Assembly (NCBI RefSeq): GCF_006385685.1
Contig: NZ_VFRP01000001.1
Span: forward strand, 186,001 to 250,000
Direction of reading: 5' to 3'
DNA length: 64,000 nt
DNA from: Amaricoccus solimangrovi
Lineage (GTDB): Bacteria > Pseudomonadota > Alphaproteobacteria > Rhodobacterales > Rhodobacteraceae
The position numbers and the translations under genes are program-made. Below are positions 36,626 through 46,091 of this stretch, in pieces (the stretch's first letter is position 1; every line of letters starts with the position of its first letter). The notes below the pieces were generated by a model. The model did not search any database. It saw nothing but the letters and a program-made list of their open reading frames with translations, and was not told where the DNA came from.

Positions 36626-38620
36626 TCAGCGCAGCGCGCCCTGCGCCCTGAGCTTGTCGAATTTCGCCTGGTCGAACCACCAGAAGGCGTCTCCGCGCGA
36701 ATAGGGTGGCGGCTGGTCCGGGCGCCCGTAGATGTCCCAGTAGGCGATCAGGAACTTGCCCGAATACCAGTTCGGCACCCAGATCTGCTTGGAGCGCAGC
36801 ACCCGGTCGAGCGCCTGCGCCCGCGCGTCGAGCTCCTCGCGGCTCTTCGCGGCGATCACCTGCTCGATCAGCGCGTCCACCACCGGATCGGCGAGCCCGG
36901 TCAGATTGGCGGTGCCCTGCGCGTTGGCGGCGGCGGAGCCGAAGATCTCGCGCAGCTCGATCGAGGGGCTCATCGACATGACGAAGCGGGTGGGGATGAT
37001 GTCGTAGTCGAAGGTCTTCAGCCGCTGCTGCATCTGCGCCGCGTCGATCCGGCTGAACCGGGCGTCGACGCCGATCCGGCGCAGGTTCGCGACATAGGGG
37101 TTGATGATCCGCTCGAAGGTCGGCGCGTCGTCGACGAATTCCACGCCGAGCGTCGCGCCCCGCGCGTCGCGCCGGAGTCCGTCCTTTCCGACCGGCCAGC
37201 CCGCCTCGTCGAGCAGTTTCGACGCGCGGCGCAGCGCGGAACGGTCGATCTGCTGCTCGCCGCTGACCGGCGGGGTATAGGGGGGCTCGGTGAAGATCTC
37301 GGGCGGAAGCCGGTCGCGGAACGGCTCGAGCACCGCCAGTTCCTCGCCCCCGGCCACGCCCTCCGCCTGCATCGGGGAATTCTCGAAGAAGGAGTCGGTG
37401 CGCTGGTAGAGGCCGTAGAACAGCGTCGCGTTCGTCCATTCGAAGTTGAACATCAGGCCGATCGCCTCGCGCACGCGGGGATCCTGGAACTTCTCGCGGC
37501 GCAGGTTGAACCAGAACCCCTGCGTTCCCGAGGGCGTGTTGTCCGGGATCTCCTCGCGCTTCACCCAGCCCTCGTCCATGGCCGGGAAGTTGTACCCGGT
37601 CGCCCAGAGCGCGGAGTAGAATTCCTGATGGAACTGGTAGTCGCCGACCTTGAACGCCTCGAAGGCGGCGTTGTCGTCGCCATAGTATTCGTACTGGTAG
37701 CAGTCGAAATTCGACGAGCCGATATTCACCGGAAGATCCTTGCCCCAGTAGTCGGGATTGCGGCAGTAGCGGATCGAGCGGCCGGGCTGGGCGTTCTCGA
37801 CGTGATACTGCCCCGACCCCACCGGCGGGGTCATCGTGGACTCGCCGAAATCGACCTCGTCGTAATAGTGCTTCGGCAGGATGGCGAGCCCGCCGACCAT
37901 GGCCGGCAGGTCGCGGCTCGGCACGCCGGGCCTGAAGGTGAACTTGACCCGATGCGGATCGAGCGCCTCGACCGAGGCGATGTCCCTGAGCGTGATCTGG
38001 TAGGAGGGCTGACCCTTCTCCATCAGCGCGTCGTAGGTGAAGACGACGTCCTCGGCCGTGATCGGCGCGCCGTCCGAGAACTTCGCCTCCGGCCGCATGT
38101 CGAAGATCACCCAGGAGCGGTCCTCCGGGTATTCGATCCCGCGCGCGATCAGCCCGTAGCTGGCGTCGGGCTCGTCCGGGGCGCCGGTCAGCAGGCTGTC
38201 GTAGAGCAGACCCAGCCCCTGCGCCGGTTCGCCCTTCAGGATGAAGCTGTTCAGGCTGTCGAAGGTCTTGCTCGCGCCCGTCCCCCGGAACACCATCGTG
38301 CCACCCTTCGGCGCGTCGGGATTGACGAAGTCGAAATGCGCGAAGTCGGGGGGATATTTCAGATCGCCGAAGGTCGAGATCCCGTGGCTCCGGATGATCG
38401 TCCCGCCCCCGGCGGTCTCGGCGGTAGCGGTCTCGGCGGCGGCGGTCTCCTCGGCCCGCGCCTCCGGCGAGAGGAAGGCCGCGCCGAGCGCGAGGCCCGC
38501 CGCGAGGCCGAGCATCCCGCGTCGCGTCCCGCGAAGCCCGGCCCGATCGTCCGGGGTTCCGGCGGGGGAGGGATCGGCGGAGACCCCGGGGAGCGGGGGG
38601 CGGGTCGGGCCTGCGGTCAT
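36626..38620 (-). CDS. yejA: YejA: oligopeptide-binding protein
   Basis: A 664-residue periplasmic binding protein and first gene of yejABEF. A long N-region leads to a twin-arginine-like signal ([20 protein letters not shown]), then an Ala/Glu/Thr-rich linker made of short AETA repeats, then the SBP family-5 body ([34 protein letters not shown]). Length agrees with YejA-type proteins, which are longer than DppA. The ligands are probably oligopeptides. A Tat route is possible but not certain, since the motif lacks the usual lysine. Confidence 0.92.
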   Translation of the reverse strand: MTAGPTRPPLPGVSADPSPAGTPDDRAGLRGTRRGMLGLAAGLALGAAFLSPEARAEETAAAETATAETAGGGTIIRSHGISTFGDLKYPPDFAHFDFVNPDAPKGGTMVFRGTGASKTFDSLNSFILKGEPAQGLGLLYDSLLTGAPDEPDASYGLIARGIEYPEDRSWVIFDMRPEAKFSDGAPITAEDVVFTYDALMEKGQPSYQITLRDIASVEALDPHRVKFTFRPGVPSRDLPAMVGGLAILPKHYYDEVDFGESTMTPPVGSGQYHVENAQPGRSIRYCRNPDYWGKDLPVNIGSSNFDCYQYEYYGDDNAAFEAFKVGDYQFHQEFYSALWATGYNFPAMDEGWVKREEIPDNTPSGTQGFWFNLRREKFQDPRVREAIGLMFNFEWTNATLFYGLYQRTDSFFENSPMQAEGVAGGEELAVLEPFRDRLPPEIFTEPPYTPPVSGEQQIDRSALRRASKLLDEAGWPVGKDGLRRDARGATLGVEFVDDAPTFERIINPYVANLRRIGVDARFSRIDAAQMQQRLKTFDYDIIPTRFVMSMSPSIELREIFGSAAANAQGTANLTGLADPVVDALIEQVIAAKSREELDARAQALDRVLRSKQIWVPNWYSGKFLIAYWDIYGRPDQPPPYSRGDAFWWFDQAKFDKLRAQGALR

Positions 38621-38793
38621 CGCGTCGTCCTGTCGTGGCGGCGTCTCGTCACCGTCACTTTACTTGCCCGCGGCCGGCGGTAAAGGCCCGGCCCGCGCGC
38701 GAAGACCGCGGGAAATCGTGATCGGGATCGCGCGACTGTCGCGCGACCCCGCGGGAGGGTCCGGGTCGCAGTCGCGGGGATCGCGGCCGGCCC

Positions 38794-39300
38794 CTACTTC
38801 TCGAGCGACTCGAGATAGGCGATCACGTTCGCCCGGTCCTCCGGCTTCGGAAGGCCGGCGAAGGACATCTTGGTGCCGGGCACGAAGGCCGAGGGCTTCT
38901 GCAGGAAGTGGAACAGGTTCTCGGGCGTCCAGTCGCCGCCGTGGCCCTTCATCCCGTCCGAATAGGAGAAGCCGTCGACCGAGCCGACCGGCCGGCCGAC
39001 CACGTTCTCGAGATGCGGGCCGACCGCGTTGGAGCCGTCGATCTTGTGGCAGGCGGCGCATTTCTTGAACACGCCCTCGCCCTTCGCGGGATCGGCCGCG
39101 GCGACCAGCGCGGCCACGTCGACCTCGGGCTGCGCCTCGCCGCCGCCTTCGCCCGCGCCGGCCTCCGGCACGTTGATGACATAGGCGACTTCCTCGCTGT
39201 GGGTATTGAAGATCTCGCCCGCGAAGAAGTTCAGGAGGAGCAGGACCAGCAGGCTGCCGCAGAAGGCGCCGACGAGCTTGGTAATTTCCATCGTATTCAT
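38794..39300 (-). CDS. cycM: Membrane-anchored cytochrome c (CycM/cyt c552-like)
   Basis: A 168-residue electron carrier. An uncleaved N-terminal anchor (about residues 8-27) precedes a flexible Ala/Gly/Glu linker (44-68) and a class I cytochrome c domain. Heme attachment is at C81-A-A-C84-H85; the sixth ligand is the methionine in GTKMSFAGL. The anchored mono-heme type carries electrons from the bc1 complex to terminal oxidases in alphaproteobacteria. The divergent gene is pheA. The symbol follows the Bradyrhizobium/Rhodobacter naming and is a family call. Confidence 0.88.
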   Translation of the reverse strand: MNTMEITKLVGAFCGSLLVLLLLNFFAGEIFNTHSEEVAYVINVPEAGAGEGGGEAQPEVDVAALVAAADPAKGEGVFKKCAACHKIDGSNAVGPHLENVVGRPVGSVDGFSYSDGMKGHGGDWTPENLFHFLQKPSAFVPGTKMSFAGLPKPEDRANVIAYLESLEK

Positions 39301-39523
39301 GAGGCGGTGGGCACCTTTCGCGGCGGCTGGGGGCCGGTTGTTCCGATCACGGGTGTTTTACCCGCATCCTCGCCGCGCGCGCAAGACCGGGCGCGCCCTT
39401 CCCGTGCGACGCTTCGTCCGTCGCGAAGGGCGGGGACCCGGCGCGCCCGCCCGCGGCTTTCCATCCGCCGCTTTCGCGCCTATGGTCCGCCGCCGATTCC
39501 AGATCCGCGGGGAGCGAGGGCCG

Positions 39524-40408
39524 ATGCGCCAGAAGACCAATGTGATCTCCTTCCAGGGCACGCGCGGGGCCTATTCGCACCAGGCCTGCGCCGAGGTGCA
39601 TCCGGAGATGGAGGCGATGCCCTGCGCGACCTTCGAGGATGCGATCGCCGCGGTCTGGGAGGGGCGGGCCGACCTCGCCATGCTGCCGGTCGAGAACTCG
39701 ACCTACGGCCGCGTCGCCGACATCCACCACCTTCTGCCCGAATCCGGCCTTCACATCGTGGGCGAGCATTTCCTGCGCGTGCACATCAACCTGCTCGGCG
39801 TGCCGGGGGCGCGGCTCGAGGATGTGAGATCGGCGATGAGCCATACCGTGCTGCTCGGCCAGTGCCGCGCCTTCCTGCGCGAGCACGGCATCGCGCCGCG
39901 CACCGGCGCCGACACCGCCGGCTCCGCAGAGATCGTCGCCGCGACGGGTGACAGGAGCCTCGCCGGGCTCGCCTCGGAACTCGCGGGCCGGATCTATGGG
40001 CTGAACGTGCTCGCCCGCCACATCGAGGACCACAAGAACAACACCACCCGCTTCCTCGTCATGGCGCCCGAGCCCCGGATCGCGCCGCGCGGCGGCGACG
40101 TGCTGACCACCTTCGTCTTCCGCGTGCGCAACATTCCCGCCGCGCTCTACAAGGCGATGGGCGGCTTCGCGACCAACGGCGTCAACATGATCAAGCTCGA
40201 GAGCTACATGGTCGACGGCCATTTCACCGCGACGCAGTTCTACGCCGACATCGAGGGGCATCCCGAGGATCCCGCGGTCGCGCGCGCGCTCGAGGAACTG
40301 CGCTACTTCACGTCGAGCCTCAGGATGCTCGGCACCTATCCCGCGCATCCCTACCGCCGGGAGCAGGAGCGGACGGAGCGCGAGCGCCTGGCCCAGACGG
40401 TCGCCTGA
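39524..40408 (+). CDS. pheA: Prephenate dehydratase with ACT domain
   Basis: Converts prephenate to phenylpyruvate in phenylalanine synthesis. The 294 residues comprise the catalytic domain (FQGTRGAYSHQA, LPVENSTYGRV, NNTTRFLVM, with the T-R-F catalytic motif) followed by an ACT regulatory domain (FVFRVRNIPAALYKAMGGF, GVNMIKLES) for phenylalanine feedback. No chorismate mutase domain is fused, unlike the enterobacterial P-protein. ATG at 39524 follows GGGGAGCGAGG. A clear hairpin terminator lies downstream. Confidence 0.95.
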   Translation: MRQKTNVISFQGTRGAYSHQACAEVHPEMEAMPCATFEDAIAAVWEGRADLAMLPVENSTYGRVADIHHLLPESGLHIVGEHFLRVHINLLGVPGARLEDVRSAMSHTVLLGQCRAFLREHGIAPRTGADTAGSAEIVAATGDRSLAGLASELAGRIYGLNVLARHIEDHKNNTTRFLVMAPEPRIAPRGGDVLTTFVFRVRNIPAALYKAMGGFATNGVNMIKLESYMVDGHFTATQFYADIEGHPEDPAVARALEELRYFTSSLRMLGTYPAHPYRREQERTERERLAQTVA

Positions 40409-40425
40409 CAAGGCCGCCTGAGAAG

Positions 40426-40457
40426 GCCGCCGCCCGGAGCGGGCGGCGGCCCCTTTC
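40426..40457 (+). terminator. Terminator after pheA
   Basis: GCCGCCGCCCG and CGGGCGGCGGC form a perfect 11-bp stem with a GAG loop, followed by CCCCTTTC. It lies 18 bases after the pheA stop and before the convergent lipoprotein gene, and may serve both. Confidence 0.7.
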
Positions 40458-40472
40458 GTACCGGCGCCGCCG

Positions 40473-40952
40473 TTACGGGACGAGACGCGTCACGCCGTTG
40501 CCGCTCTGGACCACCTGCACGCGCTGGCCGACCGCGAAGGCGGGCGAGGCCTGGATGACCGAGATGTTCTGGCCGCTGTCGAGGCGCACGAACCATTCGG
40601 TCGAGGCCTGCTGCGTCGCGGAGCCCGCGACGCGGTTGCCGACCGCCGCGCCAGCGGTCGCGCCCGCCCCGGTCGCGAGCACGTTGCCGGTGCCCTTGCC
40701 GATCTCGTTGCCGAGCAGGCCGCCGACGATGCCGCCCGCGATGGTGCCGACAACCTCTCCCGGCTTGTTGCCACCCTGCACGGTGACCGCCCGGCTGCCG
40801 GTGATCGTGCCCATGTTCACCGACTGCGCGACCTGGGCTTGGTTGGCGGAGACGACATCGCCGCTGTTGGGGGATGCGCAGGCCGTCAGCGCGAGGGCCG
40901 CCGCGGCGGAAAGGGCGAGGCCGCGAAGAATGTTTGTCCGCATGTCCTTCAT
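40473..40952 (-). CDS. Glycine-zipper (SlyB/Pcp-like) outer-membrane lipoprotein
   Basis: A 159-residue lipoprotein. The signal peptide ends in the lipobox LTAC. The middle carries a double glycine-zipper span (VGTIAGGIVGGLLGNEIG, ATGAGATAGAAVGNRVAG), and the C-terminus is a small SH3-like domain (QNISVIQASPAFAVGQRVQV). SlyB-type proteins stabilise the outer membrane. Several starts are in frame (40958, 40952, 40943); 40952 (MKDMRTNILRG) gives a normal signal peptide. The frame is open further up but has no signal-like sequence there. Confidence 0.83.
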   Translation of the reverse strand: MKDMRTNILRGLALSAAAALALTACASPNSGDVVSANQAQVAQSVNMGTITGSRAVTVQGGNKPGEVVGTIAGGIVGGLLGNEIGKGTGNVLATGAGATAGAAVGNRVAGSATQQASTEWFVRLDSGQNISVIQASPAFAVGQRVQVVQSGNGVTRLVP

Positions 40953-41083
40953 ATCCATATCTGTTCGGGCGCCGACCGCGCCCATCAAGTATCCGTGGTA
41001 TAAGGGCTTCCCATTCCCGATGGGATAACGATTTCGCGGGAAACCGGCGTTTTCGCGCCGGCGCCGCGTCGTGGGGGTCCGCC

Positions 41084-42907
41084 TCAGCCCTCGATTTCCT
41101 CGCGCAGCGCCTCGAGGCGGAGCCATTCCTCCTCCGCCGCGTGCAGCGCGCCCTGCCGCGCCACCAGCGCGTCGGTCGCCTTCCGGAACTTCGCCGGCTC
41201 GCGCGTGAAGAGCGCGGGATCGGCGAGCAGCGCCTCGAGCTTGCCGATCTCGGCCGTGAGCCGGTCGATCTCGCCCGGCAGGGTCTCGAGCCGATGCGTC
41301 TCCGCGAAGCCGAGCTTGCCGCGCGGCTTCGGCTTCGGCGCCTCGCGGGGCGCGGCGCGGGCGGGTTTCGGCTCGGCCTTCGGCTCCGGGCCGGCGTCAG
41401 GGGGGCGCTGCGCCTGATAGTCGCTCCAGCCGCCGGCGTAGATCGTCGCGCGGCCGTCGCCCTCCATCGCCACCGTCGTCGTCGCGACCCGGTCGACGAA
41501 GTCGCGGTCGTGGCTGACGACGAGCACCGTGCCCTCGTAATCGTCGATCAGCTCCTGCAGCAGGTCGAGCGTCTCGACGTCGAGATCGTTGGTCGGCTCG
41601 TCGAGGATGAGCAGGTTCGAATCCTTCGCCATCAGCTTGGCGAGCAGGAGCCGCGCCCGCTCGCCGCCCGAGAGCGCGGAGACCGGGCCTCGCGCCTGGA
41701 TCTCGGGGAACAGGAATTCCTTCAGATAGCCCACGACGTGGCGCGGCCTGCCGCGCACCATCACCTGGTCGTTGCGGCCCGAGACGCCGAGTTCCGCGTC
41801 GCCGGTCAGCGTCTCCCAGAGCGAGACGTCGTCGCGAAGCTCCTGGCGGTTCTGGTCGAAGAGCGCGGGCACCAGATTGGTGCCGAGCCGGACCTTGCCG
41901 CCGTCCGGCGCGATCCGCCCGGTCAGGATTCCGAGGAGCGTGGTCTTGCCGACGCCGTTCGGCCCCACCAGCGCGATCCGCTCGCCCCGGTTCACCCGGA
42001 TCGAGAAATCCCTCAGGATCACGCGTTCGCCATAGCCTTTCGAGACATGCTCGGCATCGACGACGAGCTTGCCCGAGCGCGTCGCGCTCTCGAACTCCAT
42101 CTTCGCCGTGCCGGTCCGCGCGATCTGGGCCGAGCGTTCGGCCCGCAGGTCCGCGAGCCGGCGGACGCGCCCCTGGTTGCGCTTGCGCCGCGCGGAGATA
42201 CCCTCGACCGCCCAGCGCGCCTCGGCCTTGATGAGCCGGTTCAGCTTGTGGCGCTGCTGGTCCTCCTCCTCGTAGACCTTGTCGCGCCATTCCTCGAAGG
42301 CGGCGAAGCCCCGGTCGAGCCGCCGGACCTCGCCCCGGTCGACCCAGAGCACCCGGTCGGTGAGCTCGCGGAGGAAGGCGCGGTCGTGGCTGATCACGAC
42401 GAAGGCGGTCCGCGTCTCCCGAAGCCAGCCCTCGAGCCAGGCGATCGCGGCGATGTCGAGATGGTTCGTCGGCTCGTCGAGCAGCATCAGGTCGGGCGCC
42501 TCGGCGAGGATCTTCGCCAGCGCCGCCCGCCGCCGCTCGCCGCCCGAGGCGGCCTCCGGCGCGAGCGAGGGATCGAGCTTCACGCCCTCCATCGCCATCT
42601 CGACCCGCCAGTGCTCGGCGGGATCGACATGCGCCCCGGCGAAATCGCCGAGCGTCGCATAGCCGCCGAAATCCGGATCCTGCGCCATGTAGCCGACGGT
42701 GAGCCCGGGGCGCAGGAAGCGGGCGCCGCTGTCGGGCAGCGTCAGCCCGGCCATGATCCTGAGCAGCGTCGACTTGCCCGAGCCGTTGCGCCCGACGAGC
42801 GCGATCCGCTCCCCCGGATGCACCGAGAGCGCGAGATTGGAAAAGAGCGGGTCGCCGCCGAAGGTGAGCGCGATGTCGGCGAGGGTGAGGATGGGTGGTT
42901 CGGCCAT
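41084..42907 (-). CDS. uup: ABC-F ATPase, Uup-like
   Basis: A 607-residue soluble double-ATPase. It has Walker A GRNGSGKST and GPNGVGKTT, signatures ASGGERRRAALAKIL and LSGGERARLLLAKLM, and [16 protein letters not shown] Walker B boxes. A C-terminal coiled-coil extension (about residues 520-607: Arg/Lys/Glu-rich with TLPGEIDRLTAEIGKLEALL) is the domain that distinguishes Uup from EttA, and binds branched DNA or the ribosome. Uup mutants in E. coli have raised transposon excision. ATG at 42907 (MAEPPILTLADIALTF) is the conserved start; upstream in-frame residues are noise. Confidence 0.9.
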   Translation of the reverse strand: MAEPPILTLADIALTFGGDPLFSNLALSVHPGERIALVGRNGSGKSTLLRIMAGLTLPDSGARFLRPGLTVGYMAQDPDFGGYATLGDFAGAHVDPAEHWRVEMAMEGVKLDPSLAPEAASGGERRRAALAKILAEAPDLMLLDEPTNHLDIAAIAWLEGWLRETRTAFVVISHDRAFLRELTDRVLWVDRGEVRRLDRGFAAFEEWRDKVYEEEDQQRHKLNRLIKAEARWAVEGISARRKRNQGRVRRLADLRAERSAQIARTGTAKMEFESATRSGKLVVDAEHVSKGYGERVILRDFSIRVNRGERIALVGPNGVGKTTLLGILTGRIAPDGGKVRLGTNLVPALFDQNRQELRDDVSLWETLTGDAELGVSGRNDQVMVRGRPRHVVGYLKEFLFPEIQARGPVSALSGGERARLLLAKLMAKDSNLLILDEPTNDLDVETLDLLQELIDDYEGTVLVVSHDRDFVDRVATTTVAMEGDGRATIYAGGWSDYQAQRPPDAGPEPKAEPKPARAAPREAPKPKPRGKLGFAETHRLETLPGEIDRLTAEIGKLEALLADPALFTREPAKFRKATDALVARQGALHAAEEEWLRLEALREEIEG

Positions 42908-43246
42908 GCCGCCCGCGTAAGTCGGCGCCGGCCGCGCGTCAAGCCGACAGGCCGCCGGCGGCGGAGCTTCGCAGCGCATCATCGGGGTTGATGCGCGGCG
43001 CAAGTCGATCACGGGATTTCGAATTTAAAGCAAATGGATATTCATGAAATTTATCGGATACGGAGAAAAATGCGGCGCAATATCATGAAATGAAACATTC
43101 TTATATATTGATATGAATTGCCAATTCGCAAAGCAGGCGTAAACTTGCCGTGCTCGGCACCGGGCCGCGGGATTGTGAGGTCCGCGAAAGCTCTCTGGTC
43201 CCCAGGCGTATCCCGAGCGGCGCATGTTTGTGTGAGGGGAAAGACG
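42908..43246. other. AT-rich intergenic region before the RTX gene
   Basis: This 339-base gap holds no gene. From about 43015 to 43140 it is strikingly AT-rich for this genome. It contains two copies of TCATGAAAT (43042-43050 and 43083-43091, 41 bases apart), a perfect palindrome GAATTG-C-CAATTC (43115-43127) and a -10-like TATATT (43104-43109). It probably contains the promoter and regulator sites of the RTX gene; no known regulator site could be named. Confidence 0.5.
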
Positions 43247-44665
43247 ATGAACATCACTGGGACGCCGAACGGCGACACGCTCCCGGGTACGGGCGCGGCG
43301 GACGTGATCCGCGGGCTCGGCGGCGATGACGACCTGTCCGGGCTGGGCGGCGCGGACCGGCTCGAGGGCGGCGGCGGCGACGACTTCCTCGATGGCGGCG
43401 CGGGGAACGACACGCTGCTCGGGGGCTATGGCAACGACACGCTCTTCGGCGGCACCGGCACGGACTCGCTCGTTGGCGGGCGGGGTTTCGATATCGCGGT
43501 ATATGACGTGAACTGGAGCCCGCTTTACGTCGATCTCTCGGCGGGAAGGATCACCTTTCCCGGTCAGTCCTGGTCGCCGGAACACCTCCGGTCGATCGAG
43601 GGCCTGATCGCCGGCTCGGGCTCGGACCACCTGGCCGGCAGTAGCAGGGCAAATCTGCTCGTCGGCGGTCTCGGGGACGACACGTTGCTCGGCGGCGACG
43701 GGAACGACACGCTGGCCGGCGGGCAATACGACCCGCACGGGAGGAACATCGTCTTCGATGATCCGTCCCTGCCTTTCGACGGCCGCGACGTGATCAACGG
43801 CGGGAAAGGGACGGACACGCTGGTCTACGCCAACTTCGTCGTAGGCGACGACTTTCCGAACGAATCGATCGCGCCCGACGTGCTGGTGGACCTCGGCGCC
43901 GGAAGGGCGCGCACGGCGGGCTTCGTCGGCAGCGACATCATCAGGTCGATCGAGAACGTCGTGACCGCCGACGGCGATGACACCGTCATCGGCAACGGGG
44001 CGGCCAACGACATCCGCGTCGCCTACGGGTTCAACACGGTCGAGGGCGCCGGAGGGAACGACACCATTCATGGGGGAGGGGGTATACGCTTCCTTGAGGA
44101 TGATGGCAGCGAGCCCCGCCTCGGAATCTCCGACACGATCGAGGTCCTGCGCGGAGGCTCCGGAAACGACGTGATCGATTCCGGCGGCTCCCTCGCCTAT
44201 TACGACTATTACATAACCAACGGCGACCCGACGGCGACATACTTCACGACGGACGTGCTCGGCGGTGGCGCGGGGGCCGATCGCCTCATCGCGGGGACGG
44301 GCAACTTCCTGATGACCGGCGGAAGCGGCGCGGACAGGTTCGAGTTCTCGACCGAGCTGCTCTGGACGGATTTTCCTCGTATCGACGACAGATACTCGCA
44401 GCATGCGACGATCACCGACTTCAGCCGGTCGCAGGGGGACAAGATCGTGATCGACGGGGCGGTGGACGATGGGGTGACCTTCGTCGGCCGGGATGCGAAT
44501 CCGGACTTCCACGAACTGGCCTGGCACCACGTCTCGGACGGCGGTGAAACCGACACGGTGGTCGAACTGCCGCTGACTCATGATGACAGCGACATCGGGA
44601 CGCTGACGCTGACCCTCGAGGACTATTCCGGCGCGCTGAGGGCGAGCGACTTCATCCTGCTCTGA
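43247..44665 (+). CDS. Secreted RTX (hemolysin-type calcium-binding) protein
   Basis: A 472-residue protein with glycine/aspartate nonapeptide repeats (GGxGxDxLx) in two clear blocks, about residues 23-84 (GGAGNDTLLGG, GGYGNDTLFGG) and 140-162 (GGLGDDTLLGG, GGDGNDTLAGG), with degenerate repeats later. These fold into a calcium-binding beta-roll after export by a type I secretion system. The C-terminus (LTLTLEDYSGALRASDFILL) fits an uncleaved T1SS signal. No enzymatic domain is recognised, and no T1SS genes lie beside it. The start ATG at 43247 follows GAGGGGAAAGACG. Confidence 0.88.
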   Translation: MNITGTPNGDTLPGTGAADVIRGLGGDDDLSGLGGADRLEGGGGDDFLDGGAGNDTLLGGYGNDTLFGGTGTDSLVGGRGFDIAVYDVNWSPLYVDLSAGRITFPGQSWSPEHLRSIEGLIAGSGSDHLAGSSRANLLVGGLGDDTLLGGDGNDTLAGGQYDPHGRNIVFDDPSLPFDGRDVINGGKGTDTLVYANFVVGDDFPNESIAPDVLVDLGAGRARTAGFVGSDIIRSIENVVTADGDDTVIGNGAANDIRVAYGFNTVEGAGGNDTIHGGGGIRFLEDDGSEPRLGISDTIEVLRGGSGNDVIDSGGSLAYYDYYITNGDPTATYFTTDVLGGGAGADRLIAGTGNFLMTGGSGADRFEFSTELLWTDFPRIDDRYSQHATITDFSRSQGDKIVIDGAVDDGVTFVGRDANPDFHELAWHHVSDGGETDTVVELPLTHDDSDIGTLTLTLEDYSGALRASDFILL

Positions 44666-44672
44666 CCTCGGG

Positions 44673-44697
44673 GGGAGCCGGTGGCGCGCCGGCTCCC
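44673..44697. terminator. Convergent terminator hairpin between the RTX gene and metY
   Basis: GGGAGCCGG and CCGGCTCCC pair perfectly (9 bp) around TGGCGCG, 8 bases after the RTX stop and 9 bases beyond the end of metY. Position suits a bidirectional terminator. Confidence 0.6.
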
Positions 44698-44705
44698 TCC
44701 GGTTC

Positions 44706-45995
44706 TCAGCGGGTCGCGGCGGCGAGCGCCTGGTCGAGGTCGCGGATCAGGTCGTCCGCGTCCTCGATCCCGATCGAGAGCCGCACCACGTTCGGCGCGG
44801 CGCCCGCGGCCTCCTGCTGGGCGGGCGAGAGCTGGCGGTGCGTGGTGGAGGCGGAGTGGATGATGAGCGAGCGTGTGTCGCCGAGATTGGCGACGTGGCT
44901 GAAGAGCCTCACGTTGTCGACGAGCTTCACGCAGGCGTCGTAGCCGCCCCTGACCGCGAAGGTGAAGATCGCCCCCGCGCCCTTCGGATAGAGCCGCGTC
45001 GCCCGCTCGTTCCAGGGCGAGGAGGCGAGCCCGGCATAGGTGACGAACTCGACCCGCGGATCCTTCTCGAGCCAGCTCGCCACGCGGACCGCGTTCTCGA
45101 CATGCCGCGCCATCCTGAGCGACAGCGTCTCGGTGCCGAGCAGCGTCAGGAAGGCGTTCTGCGGCGACTGGCACATGCCGAGGTCGCGCAGGCCGATGGC
45201 GATGCCGTGGAAGGTATAGGCCATCGCGCCGAAGGTCTCCTGGAAGCGGAGCCCGTGATAGGCGGGCTCGGGCTCCGTCAGGCTCGGGAACTTGCCCGAG
45301 GCGGCCCAGTCGAAATTGCCGGAATCGACCACGACGCCGCCCATAGCGGTGCCGTTGCCCGAGAGGTATTTCGTCGTGGAATGCACGACGATGTCGGCGC
45401 CCATCTCGATCGGACGGCAGAGGAAGGGCGTGGCGGAGGTGTTGTCGACGATGAGCGGCACGCCGAGCCGGTGCGCGACCTCGGCGACGGCCGGGATGTC
45501 GGTCACGTAGCCGCCCGGATTCGAGACGCTCTCGCAGAAGATCGCGCGCGTGTCGTCGCAGGCCGCGTCCTCGATCGCCGCGAGATCGTCGAAATCGACG
45601 AAGCGCGCGTCCCAGCCGAAACGCTTCATGCTCTGCGAGAACTGGGTGACGGTGCCGCCGTAGAGCCGGGTCGAGGCGATCACGTCCTTGCCCGGCGCCA
45701 TCAGCGGGAAGAGTGCGAGGATCTGCGCCGCGTGGCCCGAGGAGCAGGCGACCGCGCCGACGCCCCCTTCGAGCGCGGCGATCCGCTCCTGCAGCACCGA
45801 GACGGTCGGATTGGTCAGGCGGGAGTAGATGTAGCCCACCTCTTCCAGATTGAAGAGTTTCGCCGCGTGATCGGCGTCGCGAAAGACATAGGCCGTGGTC
45901 TGGTAGATCGGCGTCTGCCGCGCGCCGGTCGCCGGATCGGGCCGCGCGCCCGCGTGGATCTGCAGCGTGTCGAAGCCGAGCGTGGGTTCGGTCAT
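44706..45995 (-). CDS. metY: O-acetylhomoserine aminocarboxypropyltransferase (O-acetylhomoserine sulfhydrylase)
   Basis: A PLP enzyme that makes homocysteine from O-acetylhomoserine and sulfide, the direct-sulfhydrylation route to methionine. It has 429 residues from the second of two adjacent ATGs (45995; 45998 is the other). The second is preferred because GGAGG lies at better spacing. The PLP lysine is in HSTTKYLSGNG, and other Cys/Met-metabolism family motifs are YSRLTNPT, SSGHAAQ and VDNTSATPFLC. The length and GATGARQTPIYQT start separate it from cystathionine gamma-synthase. No SAM-II-like leader is visible in the 96-base gap upstream. Confidence 0.92.
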   Translation of the reverse strand: MTEPTLGFDTLQIHAGARPDPATGARQTPIYQTTAYVFRDADHAAKLFNLEEVGYIYSRLTNPTVSVLQERIAALEGGVGAVACSSGHAAQILALFPLMAPGKDVIASTRLYGGTVTQFSQSMKRFGWDARFVDFDDLAAIEDAACDDTRAIFCESVSNPGGYVTDIPAVAEVAHRLGVPLIVDNTSATPFLCRPIEMGADIVVHSTTKYLSGNGTAMGGVVVDSGNFDWAASGKFPSLTEPEPAYHGLRFQETFGAMAYTFHGIAIGLRDLGMCQSPQNAFLTLLGTETLSLRMARHVENAVRVASWLEKDPRVEFVTYAGLASSPWNERATRLYPKGAGAIFTFAVRGGYDACVKLVDNVRLFSHVANLGDTRSLIIHSASTTHRQLSPAQQEAAGAAPNVVRLSIGIEDADDLIRDLDQALAAATR

Positions 45996-46091
45996 CATTC
46001 TTCCTCCGCTTTCCGGCCGCGTCGGCCCGGGGCGGCGAGGCTAAGCCGGGCCGGGGCACGGGTGCAAGCGGGTGGCGGGCCGGCGCGCGCC

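Noticed and set aside
43310-43500. Short regularly spaced repeats in the RTX gene considered as a CRISPR-like array
   Set aside because: They are 27-base coding repeats of glycine/aspartate nonapeptides in one reading frame with no spacers.
45999-46091. Possible SAM-II-type riboswitch in front of metY
   Set aside because: Alphaproteobacterial metY genes sometimes have one, so I looked, but the 93-base gap shows neither the conserved pseudoknot core nor suitable stems; only a short GGCTTAGCC repeat is present.
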